Part shown: positions 34,085-46,205 of the stretch, piece by piece
Layout of the letters: each line of letters starts with the position of its first letter
Numbering within the stretch: the stretch's first letter is position 1
Source of the DNA: Tragulus kanchil
Taxonomy: Eukaryota > Chordata > Mammalia > Artiodactyla > Tragulidae
Assembly (NCBI GenBank): GCA_022376925.1
Contig: JAIOJX010000026.1
Location: 203,212,400-203,276,399 of the forward strand
Length of the DNA stretch: 64,000 bases
Reading direction: 5' to 3'
Program-made: the position numbers and the translations under genes
Notes under the pieces: generated by a model
What the model saw: only the letters and a program-made list of their open reading frames with translations
Database searches by the model: none
Told to the model about the DNA's origin: nothing

Positions 34085-34465
34085 ACAAAATAGCACAGGC
34101 TGGATGGTTTAAAGAAGAGTAACTTATTTTCTCACAGTTCTGGAGACCAGAAGTCCAAAATCAAGATGCTATCAGAATTTGTTTGTGGTGAAGATTCTTT
34201 CCTGGCTTGTGGAAGATTGTCTCCTTGCTGTGTCCTCACAAGGCCTTTCCTCTGTATGTGCTAAGAAAATTCTAGAGAGAGATCTCTGCTGTTTCTTCCT
34301 TTTCTTGTAAGGCCACCAGTCCTATAGGATTAAACACCCAGCCTTATGACCTCACATAACCTGTGTTGCCTGCCTACATGCCTCGTGGCTCAATAATACA
34401 GTGTGGGTTAGGACTTTAAACTATGCATTTTGAAGGGGCATATGATTGAGTCTATATCAGGTGGT
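34085..34465 (-). repeat. MaLR-like (MLT1/MST-type) LTR, antisense
   Basis: Order of blocks: 'ttctcacagttctggagacc', 'aagattgtctccttgctgtg', 'tcctcacaaggcctttcctc', 'cagccttatgacctcacata', 'gtgggttaggactttaaact'. This fits an antisense MaLR LTR. No internal retroviral genes are next to it. Confidence 0.75.
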
Positions 34466-34689
34466 ATGTGAACTAGACATGCAAATTTGGGTAGAACTTA
34501 AATATATAAAGATTGCCAGGGCTGGAAACAAGGCAAAACGATAGATAGATTAGTTAGAGCCAAATATTCAGGGTGCACACATAAAATAGGAGTGGTTCCA
34601 GATGATAGGAGTCTAAGGGCCATAAACGGAATTGAACTATAAAGACCATAAAGTAGAAGACAGAATAGGAAAGCAAGTTTGGAGATTGA

Positions 34690-34890
34690 ATGGCTGGTTC
34701 AAATTTGGGCTTCATTGTTCAGAGAATGAAGAGTCATTGAAGGTTTATGAGCTGAGAAATGACACGATCAGAGCTGAACTTTAGAAAGATAATTTGTGGG
34801 TCGAGTGTAGGAGAGATTTGAGTGAGTGGAAGCTGGAAGCAGAGAGAACAGTAAAAAAGGACTATTATAGCTGTTCAGGGAAAATATAAT
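34690..34890 (-). repeat. L2 fragment, antisense
   Basis: 'gaagagtcattgaaggttta', 'tgagctgagaaatgacacga', 'tcagagctgaactttagaaa' and 'gaagctggaagcagagagaa' are antisense L2 landmarks. Copies at 35885-36085 and, in part, 37107-37252. Confidence 0.7.
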
Positions 34891-35279
34891 CTCTTGAAGG
34901 TTATATCCAATTAAATGCAATCATTGTTTTGCTTTTAAAGTGGAATTCTTAATATTTTTCTTATCTATTTTTCCATTTGATTTTTGGCATTTTCATCTTG
35001 TGATTTTTGTCTTGACATTTTGTGTTCTGAAAGACTTAATCTCACTATTGAACAAGTCTGTAAAGCAGACCTAAGCTGCCTACATCCCACTGCGCTCACA
35101 TTAGGGAATGATTAAGCTCTGCTAATTGATACACTAAATTACTATCATTAATGTCAGAAAGTGATAAACAATACTGTACAGGTACAAATAAAATGCCATA
35201 AGAAGAAAGGAAGGAGCTTGGTGATGATCAGAGAGAATCCATGGAAGATAGAGTGTTATTAGCCAATGTGAGCGTCATG

Positions 35280-35660
35280 ACAAAATAGCACAGGCTGGAT
35301 GGTTTAAAGAAGAGTAACTTATTTTCTCACAGTTCTGGAGACCAGAAGTCCAAAATCAAGATGCTATCAGAATTTGTTTGTGGTGAAGATTCTTTCCTGG
35401 CTTGTGGAAGATTGTCTCCTTGCTGTGTCCTCACAAGGCCTTTCCTCTGTATGTGCTAAGAAAATTCTAGAGAGAGATCTCTGCTGTTTCTTCCTTTTCT
35501 TGTAAGGCCACCAGTCCTATAGGATTAAACACCCAGCCTTATGACCTCACATAACCTGTGTTGCCTGCCTACATGCCTCGTGGCTCAATAATACAGTGTG
35601 GGTTAGGACTTTAAACTATGCATTTTGAAGGGGCATATGATTGAGTCTATATCAGGTGGT
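35280..35660 (-). repeat. MaLR-like LTR, duplicate
   Basis: Copy of 34085-34465 carried by D11. Confidence 0.75.
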
Positions 35661-35884
35661 ATGTGAACTAGACATGCAAATTTGGGTAGAACTTAAATAT
35701 ATAAAGATTGCCAGGGCTGGAAACAAGGCAAAACGATAGATAGATTAGTTAGAGCCAAATATTCAGGGTGCACACATAAAATAGGAGTGGTTCCAGATGA
35801 TAGGAGTCTAAGGGCCATAAACGGAATTGAACTATAAAGACCATAAAGTAGAAGACAGAATAGGAAAGCAAGTTTGGAGATTGA

Positions 35885-36085
35885 ATGGCTGGTTCAAATT
35901 TGGGCTTCATTGTTCAGAGAATGAAGAGTCATTGAAGGTTTATGAGCTGAGAAATGACACGATCAGAGCTGAACTTTAGAAAGATAATTTGTGGGTCGAG
36001 TGTAGGAGAGATTTGAGTGAGTGGAAGCTGGAAGCAGAGAGAACAGTAAAAAAGGACTATTATAGCTGTTCAGGGAAAATATAAT
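35885..36085 (-). repeat. L2 fragment, duplicate
   Basis: Copy of 34690-34890 carried by D11. Confidence 0.7.
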
Positions 36086-36252
36086 CTCTTGAAGGTTATA
36101 TCCAATTAAATGCAATCATTGTTTTGCTTTTAAAGTGGAATTCTTAATATTTTTCTTATCTATTTTTCCATTTGATTTTTGGCATTTTCATCTTGTGATT
36201 TTTGTCTTGACATTTTGTGTTCTGAAAGACTTAATCTCACTATTGAACAAGT

Positions 36253-37106
36253 CTTACAGGCGAGTTCATGGAATTCACACCCAGCAATTAAGGAATTTTT
36301 GAAAATTCCAAAGGCAGAATAAATCAACTGTCAGAGATTCGTAATCTCCACTATGTAATGGCTTCACCTACCTATAGGAAACCTTACAGGTTCAATTTTC
36401 ATAAAGCATAAATATTTCACAACAAAATGTAATGGTCTGTGAAAATGCTAACCTGGGTATTTGAAATTTATAGGCACATCTTTTATTCAGCTATACACAT
36501 TGGCTACCAAGTGAACACTCATCACGCTATCCATACCACTCAAAATAAACATAAGTGGTTATTATGTGAATGGAAATTTAAAAACAAAACAAAAATCCTT
36601 AGCAGAAACAGCATATTTTTCTTGAGTTTTAGCTATCAAGTTGCCTATTTTTTTATTTTTCATAACAATCTTATTTCTTCTCATGGTAGAATCCAGTCTA
36701 TGATAACCAGAACTATTCATGATAATCAGAACTCCGGTTCATTTGGCACTGACTCAGCTGAATCTTAGCTAAAATAATACAATATTTTCTAAATCATTCC
36801 TCTAGTTGAGTTGCTATTTTCTTTCCCAGACCAGAGGCTCAGAGGTTTATGACACACCCTGTAGTTTCTCCCCAGTGCCAGACTCACAATCCACTCTCCT
36901 AGTTTGCAGAGCAATGAAGTATATAATTAATAAATAGCTAAGACAGTCATGAGCAAGGCAGTGCACTATACACTATTGGTAATACAAATGGAATCCCTAT
37001 TCACTGACTTATGAGCCTGGGCTCCAGATTTTATTAAACTTTTGTTTTTAAGACTCTCTCCAACCAGAGAATTCCAGGAAATCTGGTTCATTTGAAATTC
37101 CTCTGC
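36253..37106. other. Unique sequence, nothing recognised
   Basis: No repeat family or exon. It repeats at 37420-38272 in D12. Confidence 0.5.
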
Positions 37107-37252
37107 TTTATGAGCTGAGAAATGACACGATCAGAGCTGAACTTTAGAAAGATAATTTGTGGGTCGAGTGTAGGAGAGATTTGAGTGAGTGGAAGCTGGA
37201 AGCAGAGAACAGTAAAAGGACTATTATAGCTGTTCAGGGAAAATATAATCTC
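37107..37252 (-). repeat. L2 fragment, third copy
   Basis: Same L2 piece as 34745 and 35940, left end cut by the D12 junction. Confidence 0.7.
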
Positions 37253-38272
37253 TTGAAGGTTATATCCAATTAAATGCAATCATTGTTTTGCTTTTAAAGT
37301 GGAATTCTTAATATTTTTCTTATCTATTTTTCCATTTGATTTTTGGCATTTTCATCTTGTGATTTTTGTCTTGACATTTTGTGTTCTGAAAGACTTAATC
37401 TCACTATTGAACAAGTCTTACAGGCGAGTTCATGGAATTCACACCCAGCAATTAAGGAATTTTTGAAAATTCCAAAGGCAGAATAAATCAACTGTCAGAG
37501 ATTCGTAATCTCCACTATGTAATGGCTTCACCTACCTATAGGAAACCTTACAGGTTCAATTTTCATAAAGCATAAATATTTCACAACAAAAATGTAATGG
37601 TCTGTGAAAAATGCTAACCTGGGTATTTGAAATTTATAGGCACATCTTTTATTCAGCTATACACATTGGCTACCAAGTGAACACTCATCACGCTATCCAT
37701 ACCACTCAAAATAAACATAAGTGGTTATTATGTGAATGGAAATTTAAAAACAAAACAAAAATCCTTAGCAGAAACAGCATATTTTTCTTGAGTTTTAGCT
37801 ATCAAGTTGCCTATTTTTTTTATTTTTCATAACAATCTTATTTCTTCTCATGGTAGAATCCAGTCTATGATAACCAGAACTATTCATGATAATCAGAACT
37901 CCGGTTCATTTGGCACTGACTCAGCTGAATCTTAGCTAAAATAATACAATATTTTCTAAATCATTCCTCTAGTTGAGTTGCTATTTTCTTTCCCAGACCA
38001 GAGGCTCAGAGGTTTATGACACACCCTGTAGTTTCTCCCCAGTGCCAGACTCACAATCCACTCTCCTAGTTTGCAGAGCAATGAAGTATATAATTAATAA
38101 ATAGCTAAGACAGTCATGAGCAAGGCAGTGCACTATACACTATTGGTAATACAAATGGAATCCCTATTCACTGACTTATGAGCCTGGGCTCCAGATTTTA
38201 TTAAACTTTTGTTTTTAAGACTCTCTCCAACCAGAGAATTCCAGGAAATCTGGTTCATTTGAAATTCCTCTG

Positions 38273-38760
38273 CAATAGCCCGGTCCTCTATAGGGTGAGG
38301 CTCATGCAAGCCTCTGGCTGGTGCTTCTCTACTGCCATGTTTATCTCTATGCTCCTGTTCTACAGCTCCGACTGTTGAGTGATGCCTGTCCCCTATGCAG
38401 TAATCTAATACCTTCTCTTCCTCTGTCCCTATGTGTTGTTGATCTTCATTCTGAGGTCTATGTCTACATTCATGCTTCACTCAATTCCAACAATCCCTCT
38501 TCAGTAGACCTGCACTGCATAGACTATGAAACAGCAAGCCCTGGGGTCTAGTGGATTTACAACCCCTGTATCTAACACCCCACTGAAGCAATAGAAAATT
38601 AGGCTTCGGACACAGAGACGTCTGGGTTTCAGTAATTAGAGCTATAGATATTATAGCCATCTCACATTTCTAGGATAAATTCTACTTGATTGTTGTGCAT
38701 TATCCTTTCAGATATTATTGGACTCAATTTGCTAATATTCTGTTTCTTATAACACTTGTA
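38273..38760. other. Unique sequence, nothing recognised
   Basis: Open frames of 76-115 residues on both strands show no domain. 'gacacagagacgtctgggtt' near 38609 is faintly MIR-like. Confidence 0.45.
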
Positions 38761-38762
38761 GT

Positions 38763-38942
38763 CTGGTCAGTAAAGATCTGCCTGCAATGCAGAAGACCTA
38801 TGTTCTATTTCTGGGTCGGGAAGATCCCTGGGAGAAGGATATGGCAACCCACTCCAGTATTCTTGCCTGGAGAGCTCCATGGACAGAGGAGCCTAGCAGG
38901 CCCCAGTCCATGGGGTCTCAAGAGTTGGACACCACCACCACC
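38763..38942 (+). mobile_element. Bov-tA-type SINE
   Basis: 'ctggtcagtaaagatctgcc', 'tgcaatgcagaagacctatg', 'caacccactccagtattctt', 'gaggagcctagcaggcccca' and 'ccatggggtctcaagagttg', ending in a CCA/ACC repeat. Confidence 0.9.
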
Positions 38943-38999
38943 ATATAATTTTTAAAAGTTAGCTTGAATGGCTTGTTTTAATTAATTTGTTTATTTTTA

Positions 39000-39560
39000 G
39001 AAAAACTATAGCTTCACATGTCACCATAGGACATTATTTAGAGTCCCTATACACTACATCTGGGACTTACAGGTGGCTCAGCTGATAGAGAACATGCCTG
39101 CTAATACAGGAGGTGCAAGAGACTCGGGTTCAACCCCTGTGTCAGGAAGATTCACTGGAGAATAAAACAGTGATCCACTCCAGTATCCTTGTCTGGAGAA
39201 TTCCATGGACAGAGTAGTCTGGTGAACTACAGTCCATAGGGTCGCAAAGAATAGAACATATCTGAGTGCATACACACAGGACAACATGATTACAATTTAC
39301 CCAATTTCCTCTAGTAGCAAGAGCTTTCAAAACTGTAATTCACTACCATAGCCATGATATTGACTGAGTCAAGATACAGAACATTATCCTCACCACAAGG
39401 AGTCCTCATATTGCCCTGTTAAAGGCACGCCTGCATACTTCGCACCTCTTAAACTCTGTCAACTATTAAACTGGTCTTCACTTTTATAATTTTATCATTT
39501 CAAGAATGTTATATAAATGGAATCATAACTATGCAATCTTCTGGAACTTTTTTCACTGTA
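39000..39560 (-). mobile_element. Old L1 fragment, antisense, split by a Bov-tA
   Basis: 'acagaacattatcctcacca', 'tatataaatggaatcataac' and 'cttttttcactgtactttg' are antisense old L1 (L1M-type) text. The Bov-tA at 39062-39280 lies inside it. Confidence 0.6.
39062..39280 (+). mobile_element. Bov-tA-type SINE
   Basis: 'gacttacaggtggctcagct', 'gatagagaacatgcctgcta', 'gggttcaacccctgtgtcag', 'gatccactccagtatccttg' and 'gaattccatggacagagtag'. Sense orientation, moderately diverged. Confidence 0.92.
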
Positions 39561-39978
39561 CTTTGTATTTCTAAAATTTCCATTGAGTTTATCTTTATAT
39601 TTTCTATCTCTCTGTTGAAACTTTCTTTTTTTAGCTAGTATTTCTATTTTCTGTTTCAAACACTTTTGTAACATGCCTGAGAAGTAGCATGGGCATCTTG
39701 TTACTGCTTTTTAGAGATTAAAGATCTTGCTTTCTTGTGGTCTCCAGAGATAAGGCTGTAGGAGAGGCTTTGTTACTGCTCTTCAGGCATCTCAGTCCCA
39801 GCTCGCCATTCAACCTCTGATGCCATCCTAGTCGGGGGCAGGAGTTAGGGGACACCTTCTTATAGCATGGGAAGGGTGGGAAGTGTAGGTTCACTACTCA
39901 GCCTTGGCTGTCATGAGGGAGGCAATGGTCTGTATCTTAACTCTATCAATATCAATACGTTGTTGTGGTAGTGCATTA

Positions 39979-40024
<46 letters not shown>

Positions 40025-40355
40025 TGTTTAGAGAAAGTGTTGTGACTATTCTCTAAAATTTATTTGTCTTGCTAGGCGACCGTTTCTCTGAGTCTTTGGC
40101 TAGGGCAAGCAGGCTATATTGAAGCTATAAATCTGTGATCCTTGGCATTTCTGGTTTCTCCAGAACCCAGTCTAAAGACTAGAGGGAAAAAAGAAAATTT
40201 GAAATCTCAACAACATGCCATTCTTTAGCTCCTCAGGTCTGTAACTAATCTGCCTTCTTTTAGAATCCTCTTATGTTTGTTTCATATATAATTTCCACCA
40301 TTTTAGTTCCAATTAGTGGGTACAATAGGAAAACATACATCTTCTACATCTTCCT
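39561..40355. other. Unique sequence with a GT microsatellite
   Basis: Nothing else recognised. The stretch 39720-39920 is more GC-rich than its surroundings but has no clear coding signal. Confidence 0.45.
39981..40023. repeat. (GT)n microsatellite, about 21 units
   Basis: Uninterrupted GT repeat of about 43 bases. Likely polymorphic in length (general knowledge of such tracts). Confidence 0.97.
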
Positions 40356-40370
40356 GAAAGTGGAAGTCTT

Positions 40371-40703
40371 TTTTTTTTTTTTTTAAGATTTATTTATTTA
40401 TTATTTTGGGCAGGGGTCGGGTTGGGGAGGGAGGGGAGCCGGCGGGTCACTTCTATTGGTCTTTCATTTCTCTATTTTCATCCGTCTTTGTTCTTTGGCT
40501 TCTGTGGGCCACCCATCGCGGTGGCGTCTGTTGTCGTAGAGCACTGGCTCTGGGCACACGCGCGCCAGAGCTCCGGCTCGGCAACTGGACACATCGACGC
40601 GGCCGCTCCGTGGCACGTGGGATCTTCCCAGGCCAGGGATCGAACCGGTGCCCCCTGCACTGCAAGGCGGTGTCCTTACCCACTGGACCACCAGGGGAAG
40701 CCC
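40371..40703 (-). mobile_element. tRNA-Glu-derived SINE, long subtype, antisense, complete
   Basis: Exact 15-bp target-site duplication gaaagtggaagtctt (40356-40370 and 40704-40718). T-tail, (AAAT)n, C/G-rich stretch, body with 'cacttctattggtctttcat' in antisense, and tRNA head with antisense box B gggatcgaacc. Closely similar to the copy at 20988. Five open frames of 60-123 residues here are SINE read-through. Confidence 0.96.
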
Positions 40704-41045
40704 GAAAGTGGAAGTCTTATTGCCATTTTTATTTTTATAGGATTCACAGACATGCTATTCTCATAGAGAAGAACTAGCAAAAGAAAGCATACAAAACAGA
40801 ACTTTTGTCATCTCTTGAATAAAAATTCCCATGTTCCTTTCTCAAGTACTGAAGATTGGGACTACACAGCCCTAGCATGCCCTTTGCCTTTTACCCATCT
40901 TTTGTCTAAGTTCAGGTGCTCTGTCTTTGGCAGAGGATTATATTATGATGGCTTTTCTTGTGTGTCAAAATTCAGCAATGTCAGCCTGTGTGATGTGTGT
41001 GGCTCATCCTGGGGTGTGATTTCCCACCACTCAGTTCTCATGATG

Positions 41046-41213
41046 TAGTGAAAGTCGCTTTTTGCAACCCCATCGACAAGCCATGGAATCCTCCAGGCAA
41101 GAATACTGGAGTGGGTAGCCAGTTACCTTCTCCAGCGAATCTTCCCAACCCAGAGATCAAACCCGGGTCTCCCGCACTGCAGGCAGATTCTTTATCATAT
41201 GAGCCACCTAAGG
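41046..41213 (-). mobile_element. Bov-tA-type SINE, antisense
   Basis: 'agtgaaagtcgctttttgca', 'catggaatcctccaggcaag', 'ttaccttctccagcgaatct', 'cgggtctcccgcactgcagg' and 'gattctttatcatatgagcc'. The outer end is lost. Confidence 0.9.
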
Positions 41214-41840
41214 ACTTGCTTTCTCAGGTATTTCTTAAACTTGTTTTAACTACCACAGACCATCTGTGTCTTTGCATTCCTTTGAGGAAGTCAGTTTTTC
41301 TTACTCATAAAGAGAAGGAACAGAAGAAAGATCTTTCCAGGTTAAAATTTTATTAAATCAATCCTCTTAGTATTAATAAAGGGGGAAAAAGATGACTCAA
41401 GAAGCTATTCACTGTAGTAATAAAATCTTACATAGGCATTTACAGGTTTCAAAGTATTTTTACATCTATTAGTTTGGAAATTTCAAACTCATTTGACCTT
41501 AGAATATTAATAATATTAAATAGGATTATAATAGAAAAATAGATATAAGTTGTGCTTAGGTTAATGTAAGTAGTGAAAAATCATCTCAAAGCTTAATTTC
41601 CAAAAATAATCAAAATATAACTTTTAAGAACTAATCCTCATAAATTGTAGTTTGGGAAACATGAGATTTTTTAGAAGAATGACAGGCACAGTGAGTTTTA
41701 TAATATCAAGTATGACAAATTTCTTTTTCTCAGCTATTGAGTATTTCAATACTGTGCAAAATTTTTGTGACAAAAATAATGGGGAATACAACATAACATA
41801 TTGAATTCATCTAACTATCATTCTGATGCTCCTTTCTAGA
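41214..41840. other. AT-rich sequence, nothing recognised
   Basis: No repeat family recognised. From 41446 it is part of D13. Confidence 0.45.
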
Positions 41841-42440
41841 CTTTCTATTTGTTTTTATACGTGTGGAATATTATCAATGCCCCCCTTTTTAATTCTGCAA
41901 ATATTATATTAGAGACATTTTCCCAAATGCTTTATTCATAACTCTCATTTTAATAGTTATATAGTTTTATACAATAATGTTAAGCTAAAATTTAATGATT
42001 ATCTTTCCAATTGTTGGGCATTTAGATTATGTTCAGAGACTATCAGAGAAGACACATGTGCAGATAGCTCTTTCCTTTCAGTCTGAAGTAATATCAGACA
42101 ACAAGCAAGATGAGGACAGAGCCAGTGTGTCACTAGGTTAGCCACTGTGCTTCCAGCCAGTCCCTAAATCAGTGTATAAGAGGTACTCAGTATTAATTTT
42201 TTGATTCTTTGCCTTTGAATTGCTTTTCCAAATGACTGTTTTAACTTTCATTAAAAGAAGTAATGTGAGAAGATATAGTTTTATTATAGCCTCATTAAAA
42301 CTGAATATTGAATCAAACAACATGTTTCATTATTTTTACTTTTTTCTTATGGAATATGCAGTGATTTGCATTTCTTTGGTACTGAAGTTGAATATATTTT
42401 CATGTTTGTTATTATGATGCTTTTTTCTAATGGCTGGTTT
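41841..42440 (-). repeat. Possible very old L1 remnant, antisense
   Basis: 'aattgttgggcatttagatt' and 'gcagtgatttgcatttcttt' with 'atattttcatgtttgtt' resemble antisense ancient L1 ORF2. Weak. Copy at 42906-43505. Confidence 0.35.
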
Positions 42441-42905
42441 TGATTTGGAAAATAAGGTTCAGAAAAATTGTACAGAAGCAAGAAATATACATTTGAAGAA
42501 AAATTAGGCAAGTTTCAAAGTATTTTTACAGCTATTAGTTTGGAAATTTCAAACTCATTTGACCTTAGAATATTAATAATATTAAATAGGATTATAATAG
42601 AAAAATAGATATAAGTTGTGCTTAGGTTAATGTAAGTAGTGAAAAATCATCTCAAAGCTTAATTTCCAAAAATAATCAAAATATAACTTTTAAGAACTAA
42701 TCCTCATAAATTGTAGTTTGGGAAACATGAGATTTTTTAGAAGAATGACAGGCACAGTGAGTTTTATAATATCAAGTATGACAAATTTCTTTTTCTCAGC
42801 TATTGAGTATTTCAATACTGTGCAAAATTTTTGTGACAAAAATAATGGGGAATACAACATAACATATTGAATTCATCTAACTATCATTCTGATGCTCCTT
42901 TCTAG

Positions 42906-43505
42906 ACTTTCTATTTGTTTTTATACGTGTGGAATATTATCAATGCCCCCTTTTTAATTCTGCAAATATTATATTAGAGACATTTTCCCAAATGCTTTAT
43001 TCATAACTCTCATTTTAATAGTTATATAGTTTTATACAATAATGTTAAGCTAAAATTTAATGATTATCTTTCCAATTGTTGGGCATTTAGATTATGTTCA
43101 GAGACTATCAGAGAAGACACATGTGCAGATAGCTCTTTCCTTTCAGTCTGAAGTAATATCAGACAACAAGCAAGATGAGGACAGAGCCAGTGTGTCACTA
43201 GGTTAGCCACTGTGCTTCCAGCCAGTCCCTAAATCAGTGTATAAGAGGTACTCAGTATTAATTTTTTGATTCTTTGCCTTTGAATTGCTTTTCCAAATGA
43301 CTGTTTTAACTTTCATTAAAAGAAGTAATGTGAGAAGATATAGTTTTATTATAGCCTCATTAAAACTGAATATTGAATCAAACAACATGTTTCATTATTT
43401 TTACTTTTTTCTTATGGAATATGCAGTGATTTGCATTTCTTTGGTACTGAAGTTGAATATATTTTCATGTTTGTTATTATGATGCTTTTTTCTAATGGCT
43501 GGTTT
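42906..43505 (-). repeat. Possible old L1 remnant, duplicate
   Basis: Copy of 41841-42440 carried by D13. Confidence 0.35.
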
Positions 43506-43583
43506 TGATTTGGAAAATAAGGTTCAGAAAAATTGTACAGAAGCAAGAAATATACATTTGAAGAAAAATTAGGCAAGTTTCAA

Positions 43584-45057
43584 ATGTCTCACCTTCTGAT
43601 ATATTAAAAATGGTCTCTTCCATAACACCCCAGTTGCTATTAAAATTTGAAGCTTCAATTTTGATTAATTTAGCTTGCAGGATAATTGTATATTGACATG
43701 AGGCTCACTAGATAAAATATTTGTGCCTTGGTATCTCTAAAAGTTATGAATATACTATACTCAGATTCTAGATTTTAATAGAGTTAGTGCAGTTGAACCT
43801 CCAATGATTTTGTTAATGTAGTAATAACTTGGAATCACTATTTGAATTTAATAAATTATTTTCTCAATTTATAAAATGTTTCAAAATCACTTCAATTGTC
43901 TGGGGGTTTGAGACAACTTCATTTATAGATTAGAATCCCTTCCAATATTTGTATACTTTGAGTTAATCGCATTTTGCACATCCCTTAACTGTTATTATAT
44001 GTCAAGTCAGAGAACAATTTCTGAATCTCAAAAGCAGCTTCATAAAAAATAAGACTTTGGGGTCTGGGAGAAAAGATAGCAGTCTTAGCTTATGTTCCAG
44101 AAAGCTTTTATGGATCTTTTTGTAGAGAGATTTCAAGAGGCCTAGAACTGGGGTGAAGGGCAGAACCAAATCACTAACACAGTCATTTTTTTTTAAATCA
44201 TTGTTAAGATATCAGGAAAATCAGTATAATTCATTTAATAAATTGGAATGTGGTACTGCTGGCCCAATATCAGAAATTTGATTTCTGATATTTCTGGACA
44301 ATATTGCATTTATACAAAGCATGTGTAAATCAGGTGTGCTCAAGTTAGGGCAACACAGCCCAGTTTCAGCTGGAGTGAAGGCTGAACTGACCCAATGGGA
44401 CCTTGTTAGAAACTCGTTTCTCAGGGTGGTTAAGCCCCACCAGCCATCTGTGACACAGATGCAGCATAAATGAGCTGAGCTTTTAGTCACCAAAGCCCTC
44501 CTCTTCATCTCCAGTAAAATTTCCATAAATCAGAAGTCAGAGAATGATGCAATAATATCCGTAATGTTAATATGTGAGTGAATATGCATAGTTTTTTAAG
44601 GGTTCAAAATTTCTACAAATATACACATGCATACACATATATATGTTGCACATACATACACACTTGTTTTTATATGGCACCACGTTTGCTTCCTGTAATT
44701 CCTATTGCTTTACCTAGATCTTTGTAACAATATCACATTTGTCAAGGAGGTAGTTGAAGAAAAGAAGCTTATTCCCAGGAGGGAGGTTAATACAGAGTTA
44801 AGCATTAAATACTTACTCTTCAATACTGGCCCCCTTTTAGACTTTGAATGAACTTAATATTTGTGCAAATAGCACAAATTTTGTGTTAAATGAAATATTT
44901 GTATTGAAGGATGATGTAATAATACTCCAATTTCTCTACTATGCTCCTTTTAGAGACATTCTGAACAGTTAAAATGAGTCGCCCTCTGGTGTTCCTTTGA
45001 AGTATTGCCAGTCAGTCATGAACACCTATTATCCAAGAGCACCCAGATAAAAGGTTT
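43584..45057. other. Unique sequence, nothing recognised
   Basis: No repeat family recognised apart from a CA/TA-rich simple tract near 44620-44665 and a perfect hairpin at 44267-44291. A 101-residue minus-strand frame (44221-44526) crosses that hairpin and shows no domain. Confidence 0.5.
44267..44291. repeat. Perfect short inverted repeat
   Basis: Arms of 11 bp (atatcagaaat / atttctgatat) with a 3-base loop. AT-rich. No flanking U-run or gene suggests a terminator or RNA. Confidence 0.8.
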
Positions 45058-45132
45058 GGGGCTTCCCACATGGCCCTCCTGGTAAAGAACTCACCTGCCG
45101 ACATAGGAGACCTAAGTGATGCGAGTTGGAGT
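45058..45132 (+). mobile_element. Bov-tA-type SINE head fragment
   Basis: 'ggcttcccacatggccctcc', 'tggtaaagaactcacctgcc' and 'gacataggagacctaagtga' are the tRNA-like left end. The rest is missing. Copy at 46131-46205. Confidence 0.75.
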
Positions 45133-46130
45133 GCGTGATCCTAAAGGAAATGACCAGAGGCGGTATCCCGTGGGTTTAGGTAGCATTTAAGAAGAAAACA
45201 TCAAAAAGCAATTCAGGACTGGATTATAAAATCCGAATCAAGAAAATCAAAAGGGACTGAGAAGTAAAGCAAAGTGAGTCAGGGACTCAAAGAGAAGGCT
45301 CCTGAGAAGTGCAAACATGGAAGCAATTTGTGGGGTAAAGTTCTGTATCACTCATGCTGTATGTTGTTTCCTGTTTTGTCTTCTTTGGACTCCTCATGGC
45401 CTATGCCACAATCTAGGGAACTGACACACTACAAACAGAGATATTGTCTCCAGTTCACGTTGGTTTAAAGTCTGAAGAGCCCCAGAATTTCTGGTTGAAT
45501 GATGGATTAAAGACTTGAAAATTAATTTGTTTTTTTCACCTGCATAGACTCTTCTTTGAATCTTGAAGGTTGATAAACAGTACCTGTATAGCTCCAGGAT
45601 CCAGAAACTGTTCATTGAATTTGCGTTGGTGTGGGGTCATAATCCATCGTCATCACATACTCTGAAAGCATGACTTTTCACCATTACTATAGCACTTAGC
45701 CATTGGAATTTTGTGAGCTGTTTTCAGATCTACATAGACCATTTGTATTAGGGCCTTTTAAAAGCAGAGACTATGGGTTATTCAATTTTGTATTCTTGGA
45801 ACCTAGCATAGAATGTTTTTAAAATGCCCTTAAATGGTACTTAAGAATGTACTTAAAAAGGAGATTTATAAATATTTTGCAAAGGAAGTAAATTAATGGA
45901 TGATAAAACTACATTCTGTAAATGGTTAGACTTTGAATGAACTTATTTTGTGAATTTTTTAAATGAAATATTTGTATTGAAGGATGATGTAATAATACTC
46001 CAATTTCTCTACTATGCTCCTTTTAGAGACATTCTGAACAGTTAAAATGAGTCGCCCTCTGGTGTTCCTTTGAAGTATTGCCAGTCAGTCATGAACACCT
46101 ATTATCCAAGAGCACCCAGATAAAAGGTTT

Positions 46131-46205
46131 GGGGCTTCCCACATGGCCCTCCTGGTAAAGAACTCACCTGCCGACATAGGAGACCTAAGTGATGCGAGTT
46201 GGAGT
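46131..46205 (+). mobile_element. Bov-tA head fragment, duplicate
   Basis: Copy of 45058-45132 carried by D14. Confidence 0.75.

Larger units (their letters stand above)
32069..34219. repeat. Tandem duplication D10, period 1084 bp
   Basis: Copy A is 32069-33136 and copy B is 33153-34219, with about 16 bases of A/G homopolymer filler (33137-33152, aaaa...gggggggg). It starts inside the BovB tail and ends inside an LTR. 'ctggagatag' versus 'ctggaagatag' is a one-base indel at the left edge. Confidence 0.97.
33861..36252. repeat. Tandem duplication D11, period 1195 bp
   Basis: Copy A is 33861-35055 and copy B is 35056-36252, identical in the stretches compared. The left 360 bp also occurs at 32776, and the right 310 bp also occurs at 37107, so both flanks are in triplicate. 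Confidence 0.97.
35940..38272. repeat. Tandem duplication D12, period about 1168 bp
   Basis: Copy A is 35940-37106 and copy B is 37107-38272. Homopolymer and small indels separate them: agagagaacagtaaaaaag versus agagaacagtaaaag at the left, ctatttttttattt versus ctattttttttattt, gaaaatgc versus gaaaaatgc. These breaks also shorten the 109-residue frame at 36439 to 73 residues in copy B, so that frame is not a gene. Confidence 0.97.
41446..43583. repeat. Tandem duplication D13, period 1066 bp
   Basis: Copy A is 41446-42511 and copy B is 42512-43583. Differences: tacatctatt versus tacagctatt near the left edge, and C6 versus C5 near 41885/42949. The junction has short shared sequence (ggcaagtttcaaa / acaggtttcaaa). 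Confidence 0.97.

Noticed and set aside
36439..37832. 109- and 73-residue related frames as genes
   Set aside because: A one-base difference in an A or T run changes the frame between copies, and no domain is visible.
40406..40777. 123-residue frame and other frames in the SINEs (1199, 21017, 29161, 30654, 61980, 63263)
   Set aside because: These run through tRNA-Glu SINEs. The same peptide text (e.g. VLWPVWASHRGGLC-like) recurs at each SINE copy on either strand.
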